A program made the translations under genes and the position numbers. A stretch of DNA of 51,940 bases from an uncultured Mycoplasmatota bacterium. Lineage in GTDB: Bacteria; Bacillota_I; Bacilli_A; RF39; UBA660. Under the pieces are notes generated by a model that did not search any database, had not been told where the DNA came from, and worked only from the letters and a program-made list of their open reading frames with translations. This document shows positions 32,820-42,197 of the stretch, one piece after another; within the stretch, counting starts at the first letter, position 1, and each line of letters opens with the position of its first letter. The stretch covers positions 1-51,940 of the forward strand of contig UQVR01000006.1 in NCBI GenBank assembly GCA_900544625.1. Direction: 5' to 3'.

Positions 32820-33616
32820 TTTAAAGCCTCACGAACTGCATACATAATACCTTCAAAAGTATCAGACGCAACTAAAAATCTTGATGTATGACAAAACCTT
32901 AAATAATTAGGTAAATTATTAACCCATTCTAAAGGAAACTCCTTCTTTAATTCATTTGTATAACTATCTTTAGTTACCCCTTGGGCAGCAAAACCACCTC
33001 GATTTGATGGATACACAACAAACATTGCCTCCGTATAAGGTAAGTAATCTTTATAAAATAAAGGCTCGTTTAAGACAATAATTCTTTTATCAACAGCATC
33101 TTCATAATATTTTTTTACTTTCAAAATATCAATTTCATGCAATTTTGTTTTACTTATCATATTTTCTAATATCTTTTTAGCAAATTTCATTGCCTCAAAA
33201 AAATTATTATCATTATTATTTACATCTTTGTTATTAAACACATCAATAGCTATTGCTAAAGCATTATAACTACCTGTATTATCAGATAAATCTAAGTCTT
33301 CAATTAATATTCTATCAATACTTTCATAAATATATTCTCCATATAAATCTTTAGCAAAAGCTCTCCATAATTTACCAAAAGAAGCATAAGGATGGCCATT
33401 ACTTCTACACTCATTATTAGCCATATGATGATCAAACTCACCCATGCCGATATCAAAAACTAATCCATAAAATTCATATGGAACATTATTATTTCGTATT
33501 ATTTCCAACATAGGATTTATAATCTGTAAGAAAGCAGCTCCAAAAACATCATCTGCATGAAACTTACCAGAATGTGTCAATGCTGCTTTCATATTTCTTA
33601 CATCATTTACTTTCAT
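32816..33616 (-). CDS. MYG1-family metal-dependent hydrolase (UPF0160, 266 aa)
   Basis: Homologue of the MYG1 proteins, a DHH-like phosphoesterase group; the eukaryotic member is an exoribonuclease. The N-terminal HSGKFHADDV block and the FDIGMGEFDHHM block carry the metal ligands, and WVNNLPNYLRFCHTSRFLVASD gives the C-terminal substrate region. It is somewhat shorter than typical members. GAGG precedes the ATG, six bases after the rlmH stop. The bacterial function is not established; RNA turnover is plausible given the rlmH neighbour. Confidence 0.88.
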   Translation of the reverse strand: MKVNDVRNMKAALTHSGKFHADDVFGAAFLQIINPMLEIIRNNNVPYEFYGLVFDIGMGEFDHHMANNECRSNGHPYASFGKLWRAFAKDLYGEYIYESIDRILIEDLDLSDNTGSYNALAIAIDVFNNKDVNNNDNNFFEAMKFAKKILENMISKTKLHEIDILKVKKYYEDAVDKRIIVLNEPLFYKDYLPYTEAMFVVYPSNRGGFAAQGVTKDSYTNELKKEFPLEWVNNLPNYLRFCHTSRFLVASDTFEGIMYAVREALK

Positions 33617-33622
33617 ATAACC

Positions 33623-34060
33623 TCACTTATGATACATTTCATGATTATTAATTTTACAACTTCTATATATTTGTTCAAGCAAAATACCTCGAAATAGTCC
33701 ATGAGGAAAAGTCATTTGTGAAAAACTAATTAATTCATTACAATGACTTCTAACCTCATCATTCAAACCCAAAGAACCTCCGATTATAAAAGTTAAATTA
33801 CTATTCTGAGGTAAAATTTTATTTATCTTTTCTGCAAATTCAATGCTTGAACACATTTTACCTTTTAAATCTAATCCTATATTATAATCACTTTTTTTTA
33901 TATTCTTTATTAAATTATTTATTTCTTTATCATAATTTATATCATCTTTTAATTCTATTATTTCAATTTTTATATATTTTCCTATTCGTTTTTTATAATC
34001 GTTAATAAGATCATCCAAATAACTTTCTTTAATCTTTCCCACACATAATATTTTTATCAT
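33623..34060 (-). CDS. rlmH: 23S rRNA pseudouridine1915 N3-methyltransferase RlmH (145 aa)
   Basis: SPOUT-family methyltransferase acting on helix 69 of 23S rRNA. The S-adenosylmethionine knot shows as FIIGGSLGL, and the terminal signature FPHGLFRGILLEQIYRSCKI...YHK is characteristic. It is about 14 residues shorter than the E. coli and B. subtilis proteins, mainly in the first half, with no loss of motifs. It overlaps walJ by four bases. The walJ-rlmH pairing is conserved near the origin in Bacillota. Confidence 0.97.
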   Translation of the reverse strand: MIKILCVGKIKESYLDDLINDYKKRIGKYIKIEIIELKDDINYDKEINNLIKNIKKSDYNIGLDLKGKMCSSIEFAEKINKILPQNSNLTFIIGGSLGLNDEVRSHCNELISFSQMTFPHGLFRGILLEQIYRSCKINNHEMYHK

Positions 34061-34821
34061 ATTTCAATTACTTCCGTTTTTTCATCTTGTTTTGCACAAA
34101 TTATATCATGAAAATCAATCCCATAATCTAAAAATGTATTATTAATTGTTTCCATAGCAATACTTTCCAAATTATTTGTTTCACTTAAATGAATTAAAAC
34201 AATTTTCTTGGTTTTATTTCCCACTAATTTAGTGAGATAAAAGGATGCTGTTTTATTAGATAAGTGTCCTTCATCAGAATAAACTCTTCTTTTTAACCAT
34301 TCAGGATATGGGCCATTCATTAATAATTCTATATCATGATTACTTTCAAACAAATATATATCTAAATTTTTCAAATACTTAAAGTTTTTAGCATTAACAT
34401 AACCTGTATCAGTAACGTATGCTATTTTTTTACCATCATATTCAAACACATAGTTTCTAGAATCCGGTGCATCATGGCTAGACTTAAATGATGTTATATG
34501 AATACCATCTAAGTTTATTTCATCTTCAAGTACAATGATATGTTTATAATCTTTTACATCTTCAATTGAATAAAACATTTTTTCACTTACTATTAAAGCC
34601 GCACCAGTTTTATCAAGTAAAGTTTTTAATGCTGATACGTGATCTTTATGATTATGAGTAATAACAACATAATCTATATCTTTTACATCAACACCAATAT
34701 CTTTTAAATTCTCATTTATATACTTATAATTTCTCCCAGCATCTAACAAAAACTTTTTATTATTTATTTCTAAATAAGTTACATTTCCTTTAGAGCCAGA
34801 TGATAACACTACTACTTTCAT
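34057..34821 (-). CDS. walJ: Metallo-beta-lactamase-fold exonuclease WalJ/YycJ (254 aa)
   Basis: Metal-dependent hydrolase of the MBL fold. The metal motif THNHKDH (with DYVVI before it) and the SSHDAPD and DTGYV blocks are present; FESNHD marks the YycJ/WalJ subgroup. WalJ is a DNA exonuclease linked to mismatch repair and to coordination of division with replication. In Bacillus it belongs to the walRK operon; here the WalR/WalK genes are not next to it. It overlaps the M23 gene by a single base and rlmH by four. Confidence 0.93.
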   Translation of the reverse strand: MKVVVLSSGSKGNVTYLEINNKKFLLDAGRNYKYINENLKDIGVDVKDIDYVVITHNHKDHVSALKTLLDKTGAALIVSEKMFYSIEDVKDYKHIIVLEDEINLDGIHITSFKSSHDAPDSRNYVFEYDGKKIAYVTDTGYVNAKNFKYLKNLDIYLFESNHDIELLMNGPYPEWLKRRVYSDEGHLSNKTASFYLTKLVGNKTKKIVLIHLSETNNLESIAMETINNTFLDYGIDFHDIICAKQDEKTEVIEI

Positions 34822-36314
34822 TAGAACCTTATATACCTCGTTGGATTTTGGAATGAATACGCTCCATGGAATGGCCAGCCAATTGATACCCCAAAATGAA
34901 GGTGAGTACCAGCAATTGGATTATATTTACTTGGGGCAGGAACTACAAATCCTGTATTTCCCATTTCTCCGATTTGGTCTCCTTTTTTAACAGTTTGACC
35001 TTCTACAACTAAAGCCTGATACATATGAGCATATTGTGTATAAATATTATTTTCATGTTCAATTATTACATAGTTACCATCAGTACTTCTGTAACCAACT
35101 TCAACGACAGTTCCTGGAGCAACAGCAAATATCCTTGATCTATAACCGGTACCAGAAATATCAATACCATCGTGATGTTTTCCCCATCGCCATTGGAAAG
35201 GACTTGTAATAACAAATGGATATTCCGTTGGATAACCCCATCCACTAGTAGGATAATAATAACCACCTGCTCTTCTACCAATCGTATATTGTTCTTGAAC
35301 CATTTCTCTAATTACTTTACGATCTTTAATTTCAACACCAGTTGATCGTTCCCCATTAATTACTTCATATGTACTATGAATTAACGTTATACCATTAACA
35401 CCAACTCTAGTTAATTCTTTATAGCTAGGTTCTTTTGTATTATCCACAACTGGATTTTCTGTAGTATATGGTGTAATATTTTCATTTATTTCATATACAC
35501 TATATGTTAAAGTTATAATTGGATTAATAATAGTGATATTTACTAAACTTCCTACCGCTAGCATTGCATCTTCGCTTTTATATTTAGGATTAGCAATTAA
35601 AAATTCTTGAGGATTCATTTTATTATCTTCACTAATACTAGCAATACTATCACCAGATTTAACAGTATATGTATCCATCTTTGCATCAGGACCAAATAAT
35701 AAATATTGACTTAATGATTCAGAATCAGTATATATTTTATTTTTAACACTAACATAACCTTCTTTTATAGTTATAGTCTCATTAAAATACATATTTTCTA
35801 TTATAGACCCTATTTCATTTATACTTCTATTTCCATTATTATAATTATTTAATTCATCTTCTGTAACGAAAGATAAAACATATTTTTTTAAAGAATCTTC
35901 AAACACTTTTTTATCTAAAACGTTTATAACAATATTTTGTTTTTCTTTATCTTCACCTTTAATTGTAATAATATAACCTTTTATAGTAAAATCATCTGCA
36001 TTTTCAATTTTTTCATATATTTCCTCTACCCCCATATAGTTTTCATCAAATGTTTTTGTTTCTACTATATCAAGTCCATCCGGAGGATAAACATAATCAA
36101 CACCATACTGATCTTTTATATTTTGTTGCTCTTTATTAATTAAACTATATAATTCATTTTCATCTTTGATTAAACCTATTTCTTTTCCATCTAAATAAAT
36201 TTGATAAGCTTTACTTGCTTCATCAAATTTATAATCATTCTTTTCATTTACAAAATATAAAACAATAATTAGAATTGATAATATAGCAGTTATAACTTTA
36301 CTTTTATTATTCAT
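34821..36314 (-). CDS. Membrane-anchored LysM/G5/M23 endopeptidase (497 aa)
   Basis: Cell-wall endopeptidase held by an N-terminal membrane helix (about residues 7-22). The extracellular part has a region of unknown type to about 230, a LysM domain near 256-303 (YTVKSGDSIASISEDNKM...), a G5-like domain at about 310-375, and a C-terminal LytM/M23 zinc domain. Zinc ligands are visible in HHDGID and the HLHFG pair. I choose the ATG at 36314, six bases after GGAG; the one at 36320 is a close alternative. It overlaps the end of dnaB. Position beside walJ fits a WalRK-regulated wall hydrolase. Confidence 0.93.
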   Translation of the reverse strand: MNNKSKVITAILSILIIVLYFVNEKNDYKFDEASKAYQIYLDGKEIGLIKDENELYSLINKEQQNIKDQYGVDYVYPPDGLDIVETKTFDENYMGVEEIYEKIENADDFTIKGYIITIKGEDKEKQNIVINVLDKKVFEDSLKKYVLSFVTEDELNNYNNGNRSINEIGSIIENMYFNETITIKEGYVSVKNKIYTDSESLSQYLLFGPDAKMDTYTVKSGDSIASISEDNKMNPQEFLIANPKYKSEDAMLAVGSLVNITIINPIITLTYSVYEINENITPYTTENPVVDNTKEPSYKELTRVGVNGITLIHSTYEVINGERSTGVEIKDRKVIREMVQEQYTIGRRAGGYYYPTSGWGYPTEYPFVITSPFQWRWGKHHDGIDISGTGYRSRIFAVAPGTVVEVGYRSTDGNYVIIEHENNIYTQYAHMYQALVVEGQTVKKGDQIGEMGNTGFVVPAPSKYNPIAGTHLHFGVSIGWPFHGAYSFQNPTRYIRF

Positions 36315-37650
36315 TTTCATCTCCAGTGGCCTTTAATTGACTCTTAAAACTACTCATATTAAGTTCAAATAATAGGTTAACTGTTCCAAGTCCTCCTTTT
36401 CTATGCTTAGCAATAATTAATTCTGCTGGCACTATTTTTTGATTAAAATCTTTAGCTTTTTCGTAATAATCCTTACGATTTATAAATAAAACCATGTCGG
36501 CATCTTGTTCCAAAGATCCAGATTCACGTAAATCTGCAAGCATCGGTTGATTACTTTCTCTTTTTTCAGCACTTCTTGATAACTGTGATAGAGCAATAAC
36601 AGGAACGCCTAACTCTAAAGCCATGGTTTTAAGAGAACGAGAAATTTCTGATACTTCCACTTGACGAGATTCAACTCTTCTTGAACCGGAACTAACTAAT
36701 TGTAAGTAGTCAATTACTACTAAACCTAAACCATCTTCACTATTAGCAAGTCTTCTACATTTAGCCCTAATTTCTTGAGCAGTAACACCTGCATTATCTT
36801 CAATATAAATATTAGTATCAGCAAGTTGTGATAATGCTTCATTATACCTTTTCCAATCCTTTTCTTGCATATTACCAGTTTGCAATTTATAAGCATCAAT
36901 TTGTCCAATTGAAGAAATCATACGATTAATAAGCATTTCTGCTGACATTTCTAAGTTAAATATAGCAACAGCTTTTTTAGTATGTGTCGCAGCATAAGCA
37001 GCCATATTTAAAGCAAGAGCTGTTTTTCCCATCCCAGGACGAGCAGCTAAGATAATCATTTCTCCACCTTGTAAACCAGTTGTTATTTTGTCAAAATCAG
37101 GAAACCCAGTTTCAATACCTGTAATACTTCTTTTATTTTTAGCAAGTTCTTCCAATTTTGCTTGGGCTCTTCTTAAAATTTCACTAATGGGTACAAAATC
37201 TCCAACACTTCTTGCTCTAACAACATTTAATATGTTTTTTTCAGCATTATCAAGTAAACTATTTACATCTTCTTCATCATATGTAGTGGTAATTATATCA
37301 CTTGCTGTTTCTATTAAATTTCTTCTTATAGCATAATCTTTAATTATCTTAATATAAAAATCTAAATTTGCACTTGTTACTACACTATCTATTACTTCAG
37401 TAATATAATCAAGCCCCACAGCATTAAATTTCTTATCTTTATCAAGTTCATTTCTAAGGGTTGTTACATCAATTGGTGTCTTACTTTCATGCAGACTTTT
37501 AATTGCATTAAAAATATATCTATTTCTCTCATCAAAGAACATATCACTCGTTACTTCTTCAACTATCTTACTTACTTCATTATTATTTAAAAAAGCAACA
37601 CCTAAGACACTCATCTCAGCTTCTTTATTCTGAGGCATACTTCTTGCCAT
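36307..37650 (-). CDS. dnaB: Replicative DNA helicase DnaB (DnaC of Bacillus) (447 aa)
   Basis: Hexameric helicase that unwinds the replication fork. The N-terminal primase-binding helical domain (residues 1-100) starts PQNKEAEMSVLG; the RecA-like motor has Walker A RPGMGKTA near residue 208 and Walker B (LVVIDYLQL) near 313, followed by SRSLKTMALELGVPVIALSQLSR (an H3/H4 block). Length is standard. TAGGAGGG precedes the ATG, nine bases after the rplI stop. In Bacillota dnaB regularly follows rplI. Confidence 0.98.
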   Translation of the reverse strand: MARSMPQNKEAEMSVLGVAFLNNNEVSKIVEEVTSDMFFDERNRYIFNAIKSLHESKTPIDVTTLRNELDKDKKFNAVGLDYITEVIDSVVTSANLDFYIKIIKDYAIRRNLIETASDIITTTYDEEDVNSLLDNAEKNILNVVRARSVGDFVPISEILRRAQAKLEELAKNKRSITGIETGFPDFDKITTGLQGGEMIILAARPGMGKTALALNMAAYAATHTKKAVAIFNLEMSAEMLINRMISSIGQIDAYKLQTGNMQEKDWKRYNEALSQLADTNIYIEDNAGVTAQEIRAKCRRLANSEDGLGLVVIDYLQLVSSGSRRVESRQVEVSEISRSLKTMALELGVPVIALSQLSRSAEKRESNQPMLADLRESGSLEQDADMVLFINRKDYYEKAKDFNQKIVPAELIIAKHRKGGLGTVNLLFELNMSSFKSQLKATGDENE

Positions 37651-37658
37651 AAACCCTC

Positions 37659-38099
37659 CTATTTAACTAATTCAACATTTAAGTCAAACTTAACTTTTTT
37701 ATGTAATTCAACACTTACTTTAGTAACCCCTAAACTACTTATTGCTACATCACTTTTAATACATTTTTTATCTATTTTATATCCCATATCTTTTAATTTT
37801 TCAGATATTTGTTTATTTGATATCGTGCCAAACACTTTATCATCTGCTCCAGTTTTAACTTTAAATATAATTGTTTTTCCATCTAACTTTTTCTTTATTT
37901 CATTTAAACTTTCCACTAAAGCATCTTCATTTTTTTGTCTTTCATCTAATTCTTCATTTAATATTTCACTACTTCTTTTTGTATAAGGAACAGCTAAATT
38001 ATTTTTAATTAAATAATTATTAGCATAACCATCACTTACATTAATTACACTATCTTTTTTACCTTTCCCTTTTACATCACTTAATAAAATTACTTTCAT
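37659..38099 (-). CDS. rplI: 50S ribosomal protein L9 (146 aa)
   Basis: Ribosomal protein binding 23S rRNA domain V. The N-terminal rRNA-binding domain ([16 protein letters not shown], then [16 protein letters not shown]), the long central helix and the C-terminal domain ([16 protein letters not shown]) are all in place. Length is normal. GGAGG precedes the ATG. First gene of the rplI-dnaB unit, with its own promoter at 38127-38156. Confidence 0.98.
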   Translation of the reverse strand: MKVILLSDVKGKGKKDSVINVSDGYANNYLIKNNLAVPYTKRSSEILNEELDERQKNEDALVESLNEIKKKLDGKTIIFKVKTGADDKVFGTISNKQISEKLKDMGYKIDKKCIKSDVAISSLGVTKVSVELHKKVKFDLNVELVK

Positions 38100-38126
38100 C
38101 TAAAAGACCTCCTTTAAGTAAATAAT

Positions 38127-38156
38127 ATTATATCACATGATAAGATAATTCTGCAA
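38127..38156 (-). promoter_or_regulatory. Promoter of rplI-dnaB
   Basis: On the minus strand TTGCAG (38156-38151), 18-base spacer, TATAAT (38132-38127). Confidence 0.7.
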
Positions 38157-38164
38157 CCAAACTA

Positions 38165-39220
38165 TTACAAAATTACCCATTCTCCATTCCTTTTTCCATT
38201 ATTTCTAACAATCATTTTTTTCTCTTGCATTAAAGACATAATAGTCTTAATAGTTCTTAATGATTTATTTAATTGCTTAGCTATTTCTTCTTGTTTTACA
38301 AAAGGATTTTTTCTAATTATATTAATTATTGCTTGTTCTTCTAAAGTATAATCTCCCTTATCTTTTTTTAATGTATTATCAACACTCTTTTCAAAATCTA
38401 CATGAAGAAATCTATTTTTTAACTCATAATTGGTATCAGTCAATAAATTATAAAAGAATTTTTCCAAAAAGGTCATATCTTCAGAGATATTTTTACTAAA
38501 ATTTCGATAGTTTGCCCTAACAAGTGCATTTCTAAAGTACCATGAATGTTTAGCAAACATTTCATCATTAACATTAAATCCAAATGTTTTTAAATATTTA
38601 ATCATAAAAACTGCAACTGTTCTTGTATTGCCTTCACAAAATGGATGTATTTGCCAAATATTGGATGTAAACATGCATATATGTTCAATGGCTTCATCTA
38701 GAGATAAATCTTTATAAGAAAAGTTCTTTTCTTCTGAAAAATCATATTTTAATAGATCCATAATATTTTCATAAGAAGCATAAATAACTGTATCATAATT
38801 TAATACCCATTCCTTCTTTGTAAAATTATAATCCCTTAATTTACCCGCATAAAAATATACATTCTTAAATAATTTTTGATGAATATTAATAAGTTCAGTT
38901 GGACTAAAATTAAAAGAATTATCACTTAATATCTCTGTTATTTTCACCGCAACCTTATCTGCTTCTTCACTATTATTTTCTTCTTTATTTCTTTTTTTTG
39001 TTTCATTATAATAACTATTTATCCTTTTTTCTACATCTTTAATATCTAATTTTCCTTCAATATGCTCTTTAGCAGTATCAATTAAATATTTTGATGGCTC
39101 TAACCCATCTACTTCTTGAAGACCAATCGCGGTTTCCCAAGCTTTAGTTTTCTCAATTTCACTTAAATTACCTTCTTTAATATATGTAGAAAGCTCTAAA
39201 TTCCAATTTCCTTTATTCAT
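38165..39220 (-). CDS. Fic-domain AMP-transferase with N-terminal antitoxin-like and C-terminal HTH (351 aa)
   Basis: Predicted nucleotidyl-transfer enzyme. The catalytic loop HPFCEGNTR, with His at residue 192, is intact, and the beta-hairpin flap lies near YFYAGKLRDYNF. The N-terminal 90 residues resemble a VbhA-type antitoxin module (AKEHIEGKLDIKDVEKRINSYY), although the inhibitory (S/T)xxxE(G/N) motif is not clean. The C-terminal 65 residues form a winged HTH (FVKQEEIAKQLNKSLRTIKTIM). It could be a self-contained, self-regulating toxin-antitoxin protein. The start is the ATG at 39220, five bases after GGAGG. Its promoter abuts a large palindrome. Confidence 0.88.
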   Translation of the reverse strand: MNKGNWNLELSTYIKEGNLSEIEKTKAWETAIGLQEVDGLEPSKYLIDTAKEHIEGKLDIKDVEKRINSYYNETKKRNKEENNSEEADKVAVKITEILSDNSFNFSPTELINIHQKLFKNVYFYAGKLRDYNFTKKEWVLNYDTVIYASYENIMDLLKYDFSEEKNFSYKDLSLDEAIEHICMFTSNIWQIHPFCEGNTRTVAVFMIKYLKTFGFNVNDEMFAKHSWYFRNALVRANYRNFSKNISEDMTFLEKFFYNLLTDTNYELKNRFLHVDFEKSVDNTLKKDKGDYTLEEQAIINIIRKNPFVKQEEIAKQLNKSLRTIKTIMSLMQEKKMIVRNNGKRNGEWVIL

Positions 39221-39241
39221 CATAACCTCCAAGACACATCT

Positions 39242-39270
39242 ATTATATCATTTTTATCAAAAAAAAACAA
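39242..39270 (-). promoter_or_regulatory. Promoter of the Fic gene
   Basis: On the minus strand TTGTTT (39270-39265), 17-base spacer, TATAAT (39247-39242). The -35 box begins where the palindrome at 39270-39302 ends. Confidence 0.65.
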
Positions 39271-39320
39271 TATTCAAAGTGCAAATTTTGCACTTTGAAT
39301 ATCTTTCGTTGCACTTTGAA
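39270..39320. promoter_or_regulatory. 33-base palindrome plus third half-site (terminator and/or operator)
   Basis: Arms ATATTCAAAGTGCAAA and TTTGCACTTTGAATAT (39270-39302) are perfect inverted copies separated by one T. A third copy of the half-site, TTGCACTTTGAA, lies at 39309-39320. On the minus strand the palindrome is followed by TTGTTTTTTTTT, so it can act as the terminator of the MBOAT gene; its abutment to the Fic -35 box also makes it a candidate operator. Confidence 0.7.
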
Positions 39321-39322
39321 AT

Positions 39323-40699
39323 TTAAAATCTAAAATATATAAATGGATTATAGCTTGATGCTAAAATACCTACAATACTAAGGATAAATAACACAAGTAT
39401 TATAATATCACTCATTTTATTTTTCTTATCCAACATATTTTTAAATATTGGTGTACATGCAAATATTGCTAGTATAAATACCAGAATCGTTCTTACTCTA
39501 ATTATTTGATAATGACTAAATACACTTAAGTTACCAAGTCCATGAACACCAAACAATGTTTTAATTGCTTCTATTAAAGCACTTGTATCTGTAAAATAAA
39601 ATATTATAAAACCAAATGTTACTAAACTAAATGTATAGATATGACCAAGGATTTTTGGTAGTTTATCAATATTTTTAAATACAAATTTTTCTAATACCAA
39701 TAAAACAAAATAGAAAAGCCCCCAAAAAACAAAGTTCCAACTAGCCCCATGCCACAAACCAGTTAAAGTCCAAACTATAAATAAGTTAAATATATGACGC
39801 GCCTTTTTACATCTATTACCTCCTAAAGGAATATAAACATAATCCCTAAAGAAAGTTGATAAAGATATATGCCATCTTCTCCAAAAATCAGTTATAGTTC
39901 GCGCAATATATGGATAATTAAAGTTTTCTAAATAATTAAATCCAAGCATCTTACCTAAACCAATTGCCATATCGCTATATCCACTAAAATCAAAATAAAT
40001 TTGGAATGTAAAAGCTATGCCACCAACAACCATACCAATAACACCTAACTGTGCAATATCAGAACCAAATAAAGTATCAGCAACATAAGCCATTTCATTA
40101 GCAATTACCACTTTTTTAAATAACCCAATAATAAATCTTCTAATGCCAGTTGCAAAGTTTTCTATATTTTCACATCTTTCATCAAGTTCTTCATTAACAG
40201 TTTCATATCTAACTATAGGTCCTGCAATAAGCTGAGGAAAAGCACTAATATAACAACCTAGGTTAATAACACTTTTTTGAACACCAACCTTACCTTTATA
40301 AACATCAATAACATAAGTAAGTATTTGAAATGTATAAAAACTAATACCAATTGGTAAACTTATAGTTAAAAATTTAATATTTAAATTAAACAAATTATTT
40401 ATATTATCTAAGAAAAAATTAGTATATTTAAATATAAAAAGTAATCCAAGATTAAATATCAAATCAATTATTAACCATTTCTTTTTATTATGACTTTTAT
40501 CCATTATTAAAGCTATATAATAATTAACTAAAATAGATAAAATCATTAAAAGAACATAAATGGGCTCTCCATAACCATAAAACATTAATGAAAATATAAG
40601 TAAAACAATATTTCTTGTTTTTCTTTTTTTAGGTACAAAATAACAGATTAAGAAAATTGGCAAAAAACAAAATAAGAAAATCAAACTTGAAAATACCAT
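39323..40699 (-). CDS. MBOAT-family O-acyltransferase, AlgI/PatA-type (458 aa)
   Basis: Polytopic membrane acyltransferase (about ten to eleven helices) that passes acetyl groups across the membrane to a polysaccharide. The family blocks are clear: FPQLIAGPIVRYE, FDFSGYSDMAIGLGKMLG, FWRRWHISLSTFFRDYVYIPLGGNR and the catalytic His in LTGLWHGASWNFVFWG. Length is standard for AlgI. It overlaps the stop of the upstream AlgX/DHHW-like gene by one base, giving a two-gene acetylation module. Substrate could be peptidoglycan, a capsule or an exopolysaccharide. Confidence 0.95.
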   Translation of the reverse strand: MVFSSLIFLFCFLPIFLICYFVPKKRKTRNIVLLIFSLMFYGYGEPIYVLLMILSILVNYYIALIMDKSHNKKKWLIIDLIFNLGLLFIFKYTNFFLDNINNLFNLNIKFLTISLPIGISFYTFQILTYVIDVYKGKVGVQKSVINLGCYISAFPQLIAGPIVRYETVNEELDERCENIENFATGIRRFIIGLFKKVVIANEMAYVADTLFGSDIAQLGVIGMVVGGIAFTFQIYFDFSGYSDMAIGLGKMLGFNYLENFNYPYIARTITDFWRRWHISLSTFFRDYVYIPLGGNRCKKARHIFNLFIVWTLTGLWHGASWNFVFWGLFYFVLLVLEKFVFKNIDKLPKILGHIYTFSLVTFGFIIFYFTDTSALIEAIKTLFGVHGLGNLSVFSHYQIIRVRTILVFILAIFACTPIFKNMLDKKNKMSDIIILVLFILSIVGILASSYNPFIYFRF

Positions 40700-41889
40700 T
40701 ATTTTACTCTCCCTTCAAAATCATAATCATATTGGTCAAATATAGTGGAACCACCTTCATACAAGAATAATACTTTAGAAATATTATTATCACTAACATA
40801 CTTGCTTAAATTAAAATCTTTATTTTTATATTCATCATATCTTAAGTTAATAACATGTGTTTTATTAAAAGAATAAGCAATTAAATAATCTATTTGCCAT
40901 GAATAAGAATCTCCGATAATAAGTAAATTTTCTTTATCATTATTATGATAATCATAAACCACATTTCCATATTGTCCATTAAAATATTGAACATAATAAT
41001 CATAATATTTATAACTTCTATCAAGTCTAATTTCTCTAGGCTTAAATAAACTATCTGCACTTTTACCATTTACATAAACATCATAATCTAATTTTATATC
41101 AACATCACTAATATAATCATTTATATTATCATTTAAAGCAGTTTTGGCTAAAGAACCATAATACAATCTTTTCCTATGTTCCACGATATTTAAATTATTT
41201 ATTTCATTGATTCCAAGCATATCACAAATATCTTTATATCCATCTAGTGCTCCATAAATTGACCAATGATGATCAGTTTTATAAAAGTATTCTTTATACT
41301 CATCTATACTTTTTACATCCATTACTCTTACATTAATATGGCTATCTAACTTACTTACAAATTCACTTACATAATTACTTAAATTATCTTTTTTTAATGT
41401 AGTAAATTCATATCTCGTAGGTATATAAATATTTACATCTATTTTCTTCTTACTTAATTCATTAAAAAACTTTACTTGATTATCTAATCTTTCATCTAAT
41501 TCTTTACTTGTATATTTATTTGTTAAATAATAAAATTCATTTACTTTATCATAAAATATATACTCACCATCACTATTTTTCTTAATGGGTACATCCTTAA
41601 ACAATATCTTATTACTTGCAAAATCCACTCTATTATACAAACTATTTATTTCATTATAAAATGGAAAGTAATTTGTCACTTTGTTTTCCACACTATTTTC
41701 TATTTTACCCACAATATTATTTATTTTATCAATAACATTATTAACATCTTTTTCTTTATACTCTGAAAAATTATCCATATTCATATTTCTAATTCCCATT
41801 TTAACAAGTATAAACTTACATGGAATACATAAACAAATACCAAAAACTATTATTAAAAATGCTATTACTAATTTTTTATCTTTTTGCAT
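40699..41889 (-). CDS. DHHW/AlgX-like SGNH acetyltransferase partner (396 aa)
   Basis: Extracytoplasmic enzyme anchored by an N-terminal helix (about residues 6-28) that places acetyl groups supplied by the MBOAT partner. The DHHW block (Asp206-His-His-Trp209, in YKTDHHWSIYG) and the late SGNH nucleophile block (LLIIGDSYSWQ) are present, matching AlgJ/AlgX and DHHW-domain proteins. An early NKVTNYFPFYNE block is also typical. The ATG at 41889 is chosen because GGGTGA lies seven bases upstream; the frame starting at 41949 has no ribosome binding site. It lies between rpsR and the Fic gene. Confidence 0.9.
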   Translation of the reverse strand: MQKDKKLVIAFLIIVFGICLCIPCKFILVKMGIRNMNMDNFSEYKEKDVNNVIDKINNIVGKIENSVENKVTNYFPFYNEINSLYNRVDFASNKILFKDVPIKKNSDGEYIFYDKVNEFYYLTNKYTSKELDERLDNQVKFFNELSKKKIDVNIYIPTRYEFTTLKKDNLSNYVSEFVSKLDSHINVRVMDVKSIDEYKEYFYKTDHHWSIYGALDGYKDICDMLGINEINNLNIVEHRKRLYYGSLAKTALNDNINDYISDVDIKLDYDVYVNGKSADSLFKPREIRLDRSYKYYDYYVQYFNGQYGNVVYDYHNNDKENLLIIGDSYSWQIDYLIAYSFNKTHVINLRYDEYKNKDFNLSKYVSDNNISKVLFLYEGGSTIFDQYDYDFEGRVK

Positions 41890-41935
41890 AAGCTTCACCC
41901 AACAACATTTTACCACATTAAGATTTTTAAGTATA

Positions 41936-41960
41936 GAAAAACCCACCAATTGGTGAGTTT
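41936..41960 (-). terminator. Terminator of rpsF-ssb-rpsR
   Basis: On the minus strand AAACTCACC (41960-41952), AATT loop, GGTGGGTTT (41947-41939, one G-U pair), then T residues. It lies directly after the rpsR stop at 41963. Confidence 0.85.
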
Positions 41961-41962
41961 AA

Positions 41963-42178
41963 TTATTTAACAAATGGTATTAAAGCCATAAATCTTGCAT
42001 ATTTAACTTGTTGAGCAATATGTCTTTGATGTTTAGCACAAGCTCCAGTCATTCTTCTTGGTAAAATCTTGCCTTTATCATTTATATATTTATTGATAAT
42101 CATAACATCTTTATAGTCTACGCTTTTTCCAGCACACATTTGACAAATTTTCTTTTTCTTACGATAAAATTCTGCCAC
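41963..42178 (-). CDS. rpsR: 30S ribosomal protein S18 (71 aa)
   Basis: Small rRNA-binding protein that pairs with S6 on the platform of the 30S subunit. KKKICQMCAGKSVDYKD, then the core RRMTGACAKHQRHIAQQVKYARFMALIPF, is unmistakable. It keeps Cys residues (CxxC near residues 12-15 and Cys48), as in the zinc-type S18 paralogues, which is worth noting because many bacteria use a Cys-less form. It follows ssb by 19 bases as in most Bacillota. Confidence 0.97.
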   Translation of the reverse strand: MAEFYRKKKKICQMCAGKSVDYKDVMIINKYINDKGKILPRRMTGACAKHQRHIAQQVKYARFMALIPFVK

Positions 42179-42197
42179 TTTACTTATCCTCCTTTAC

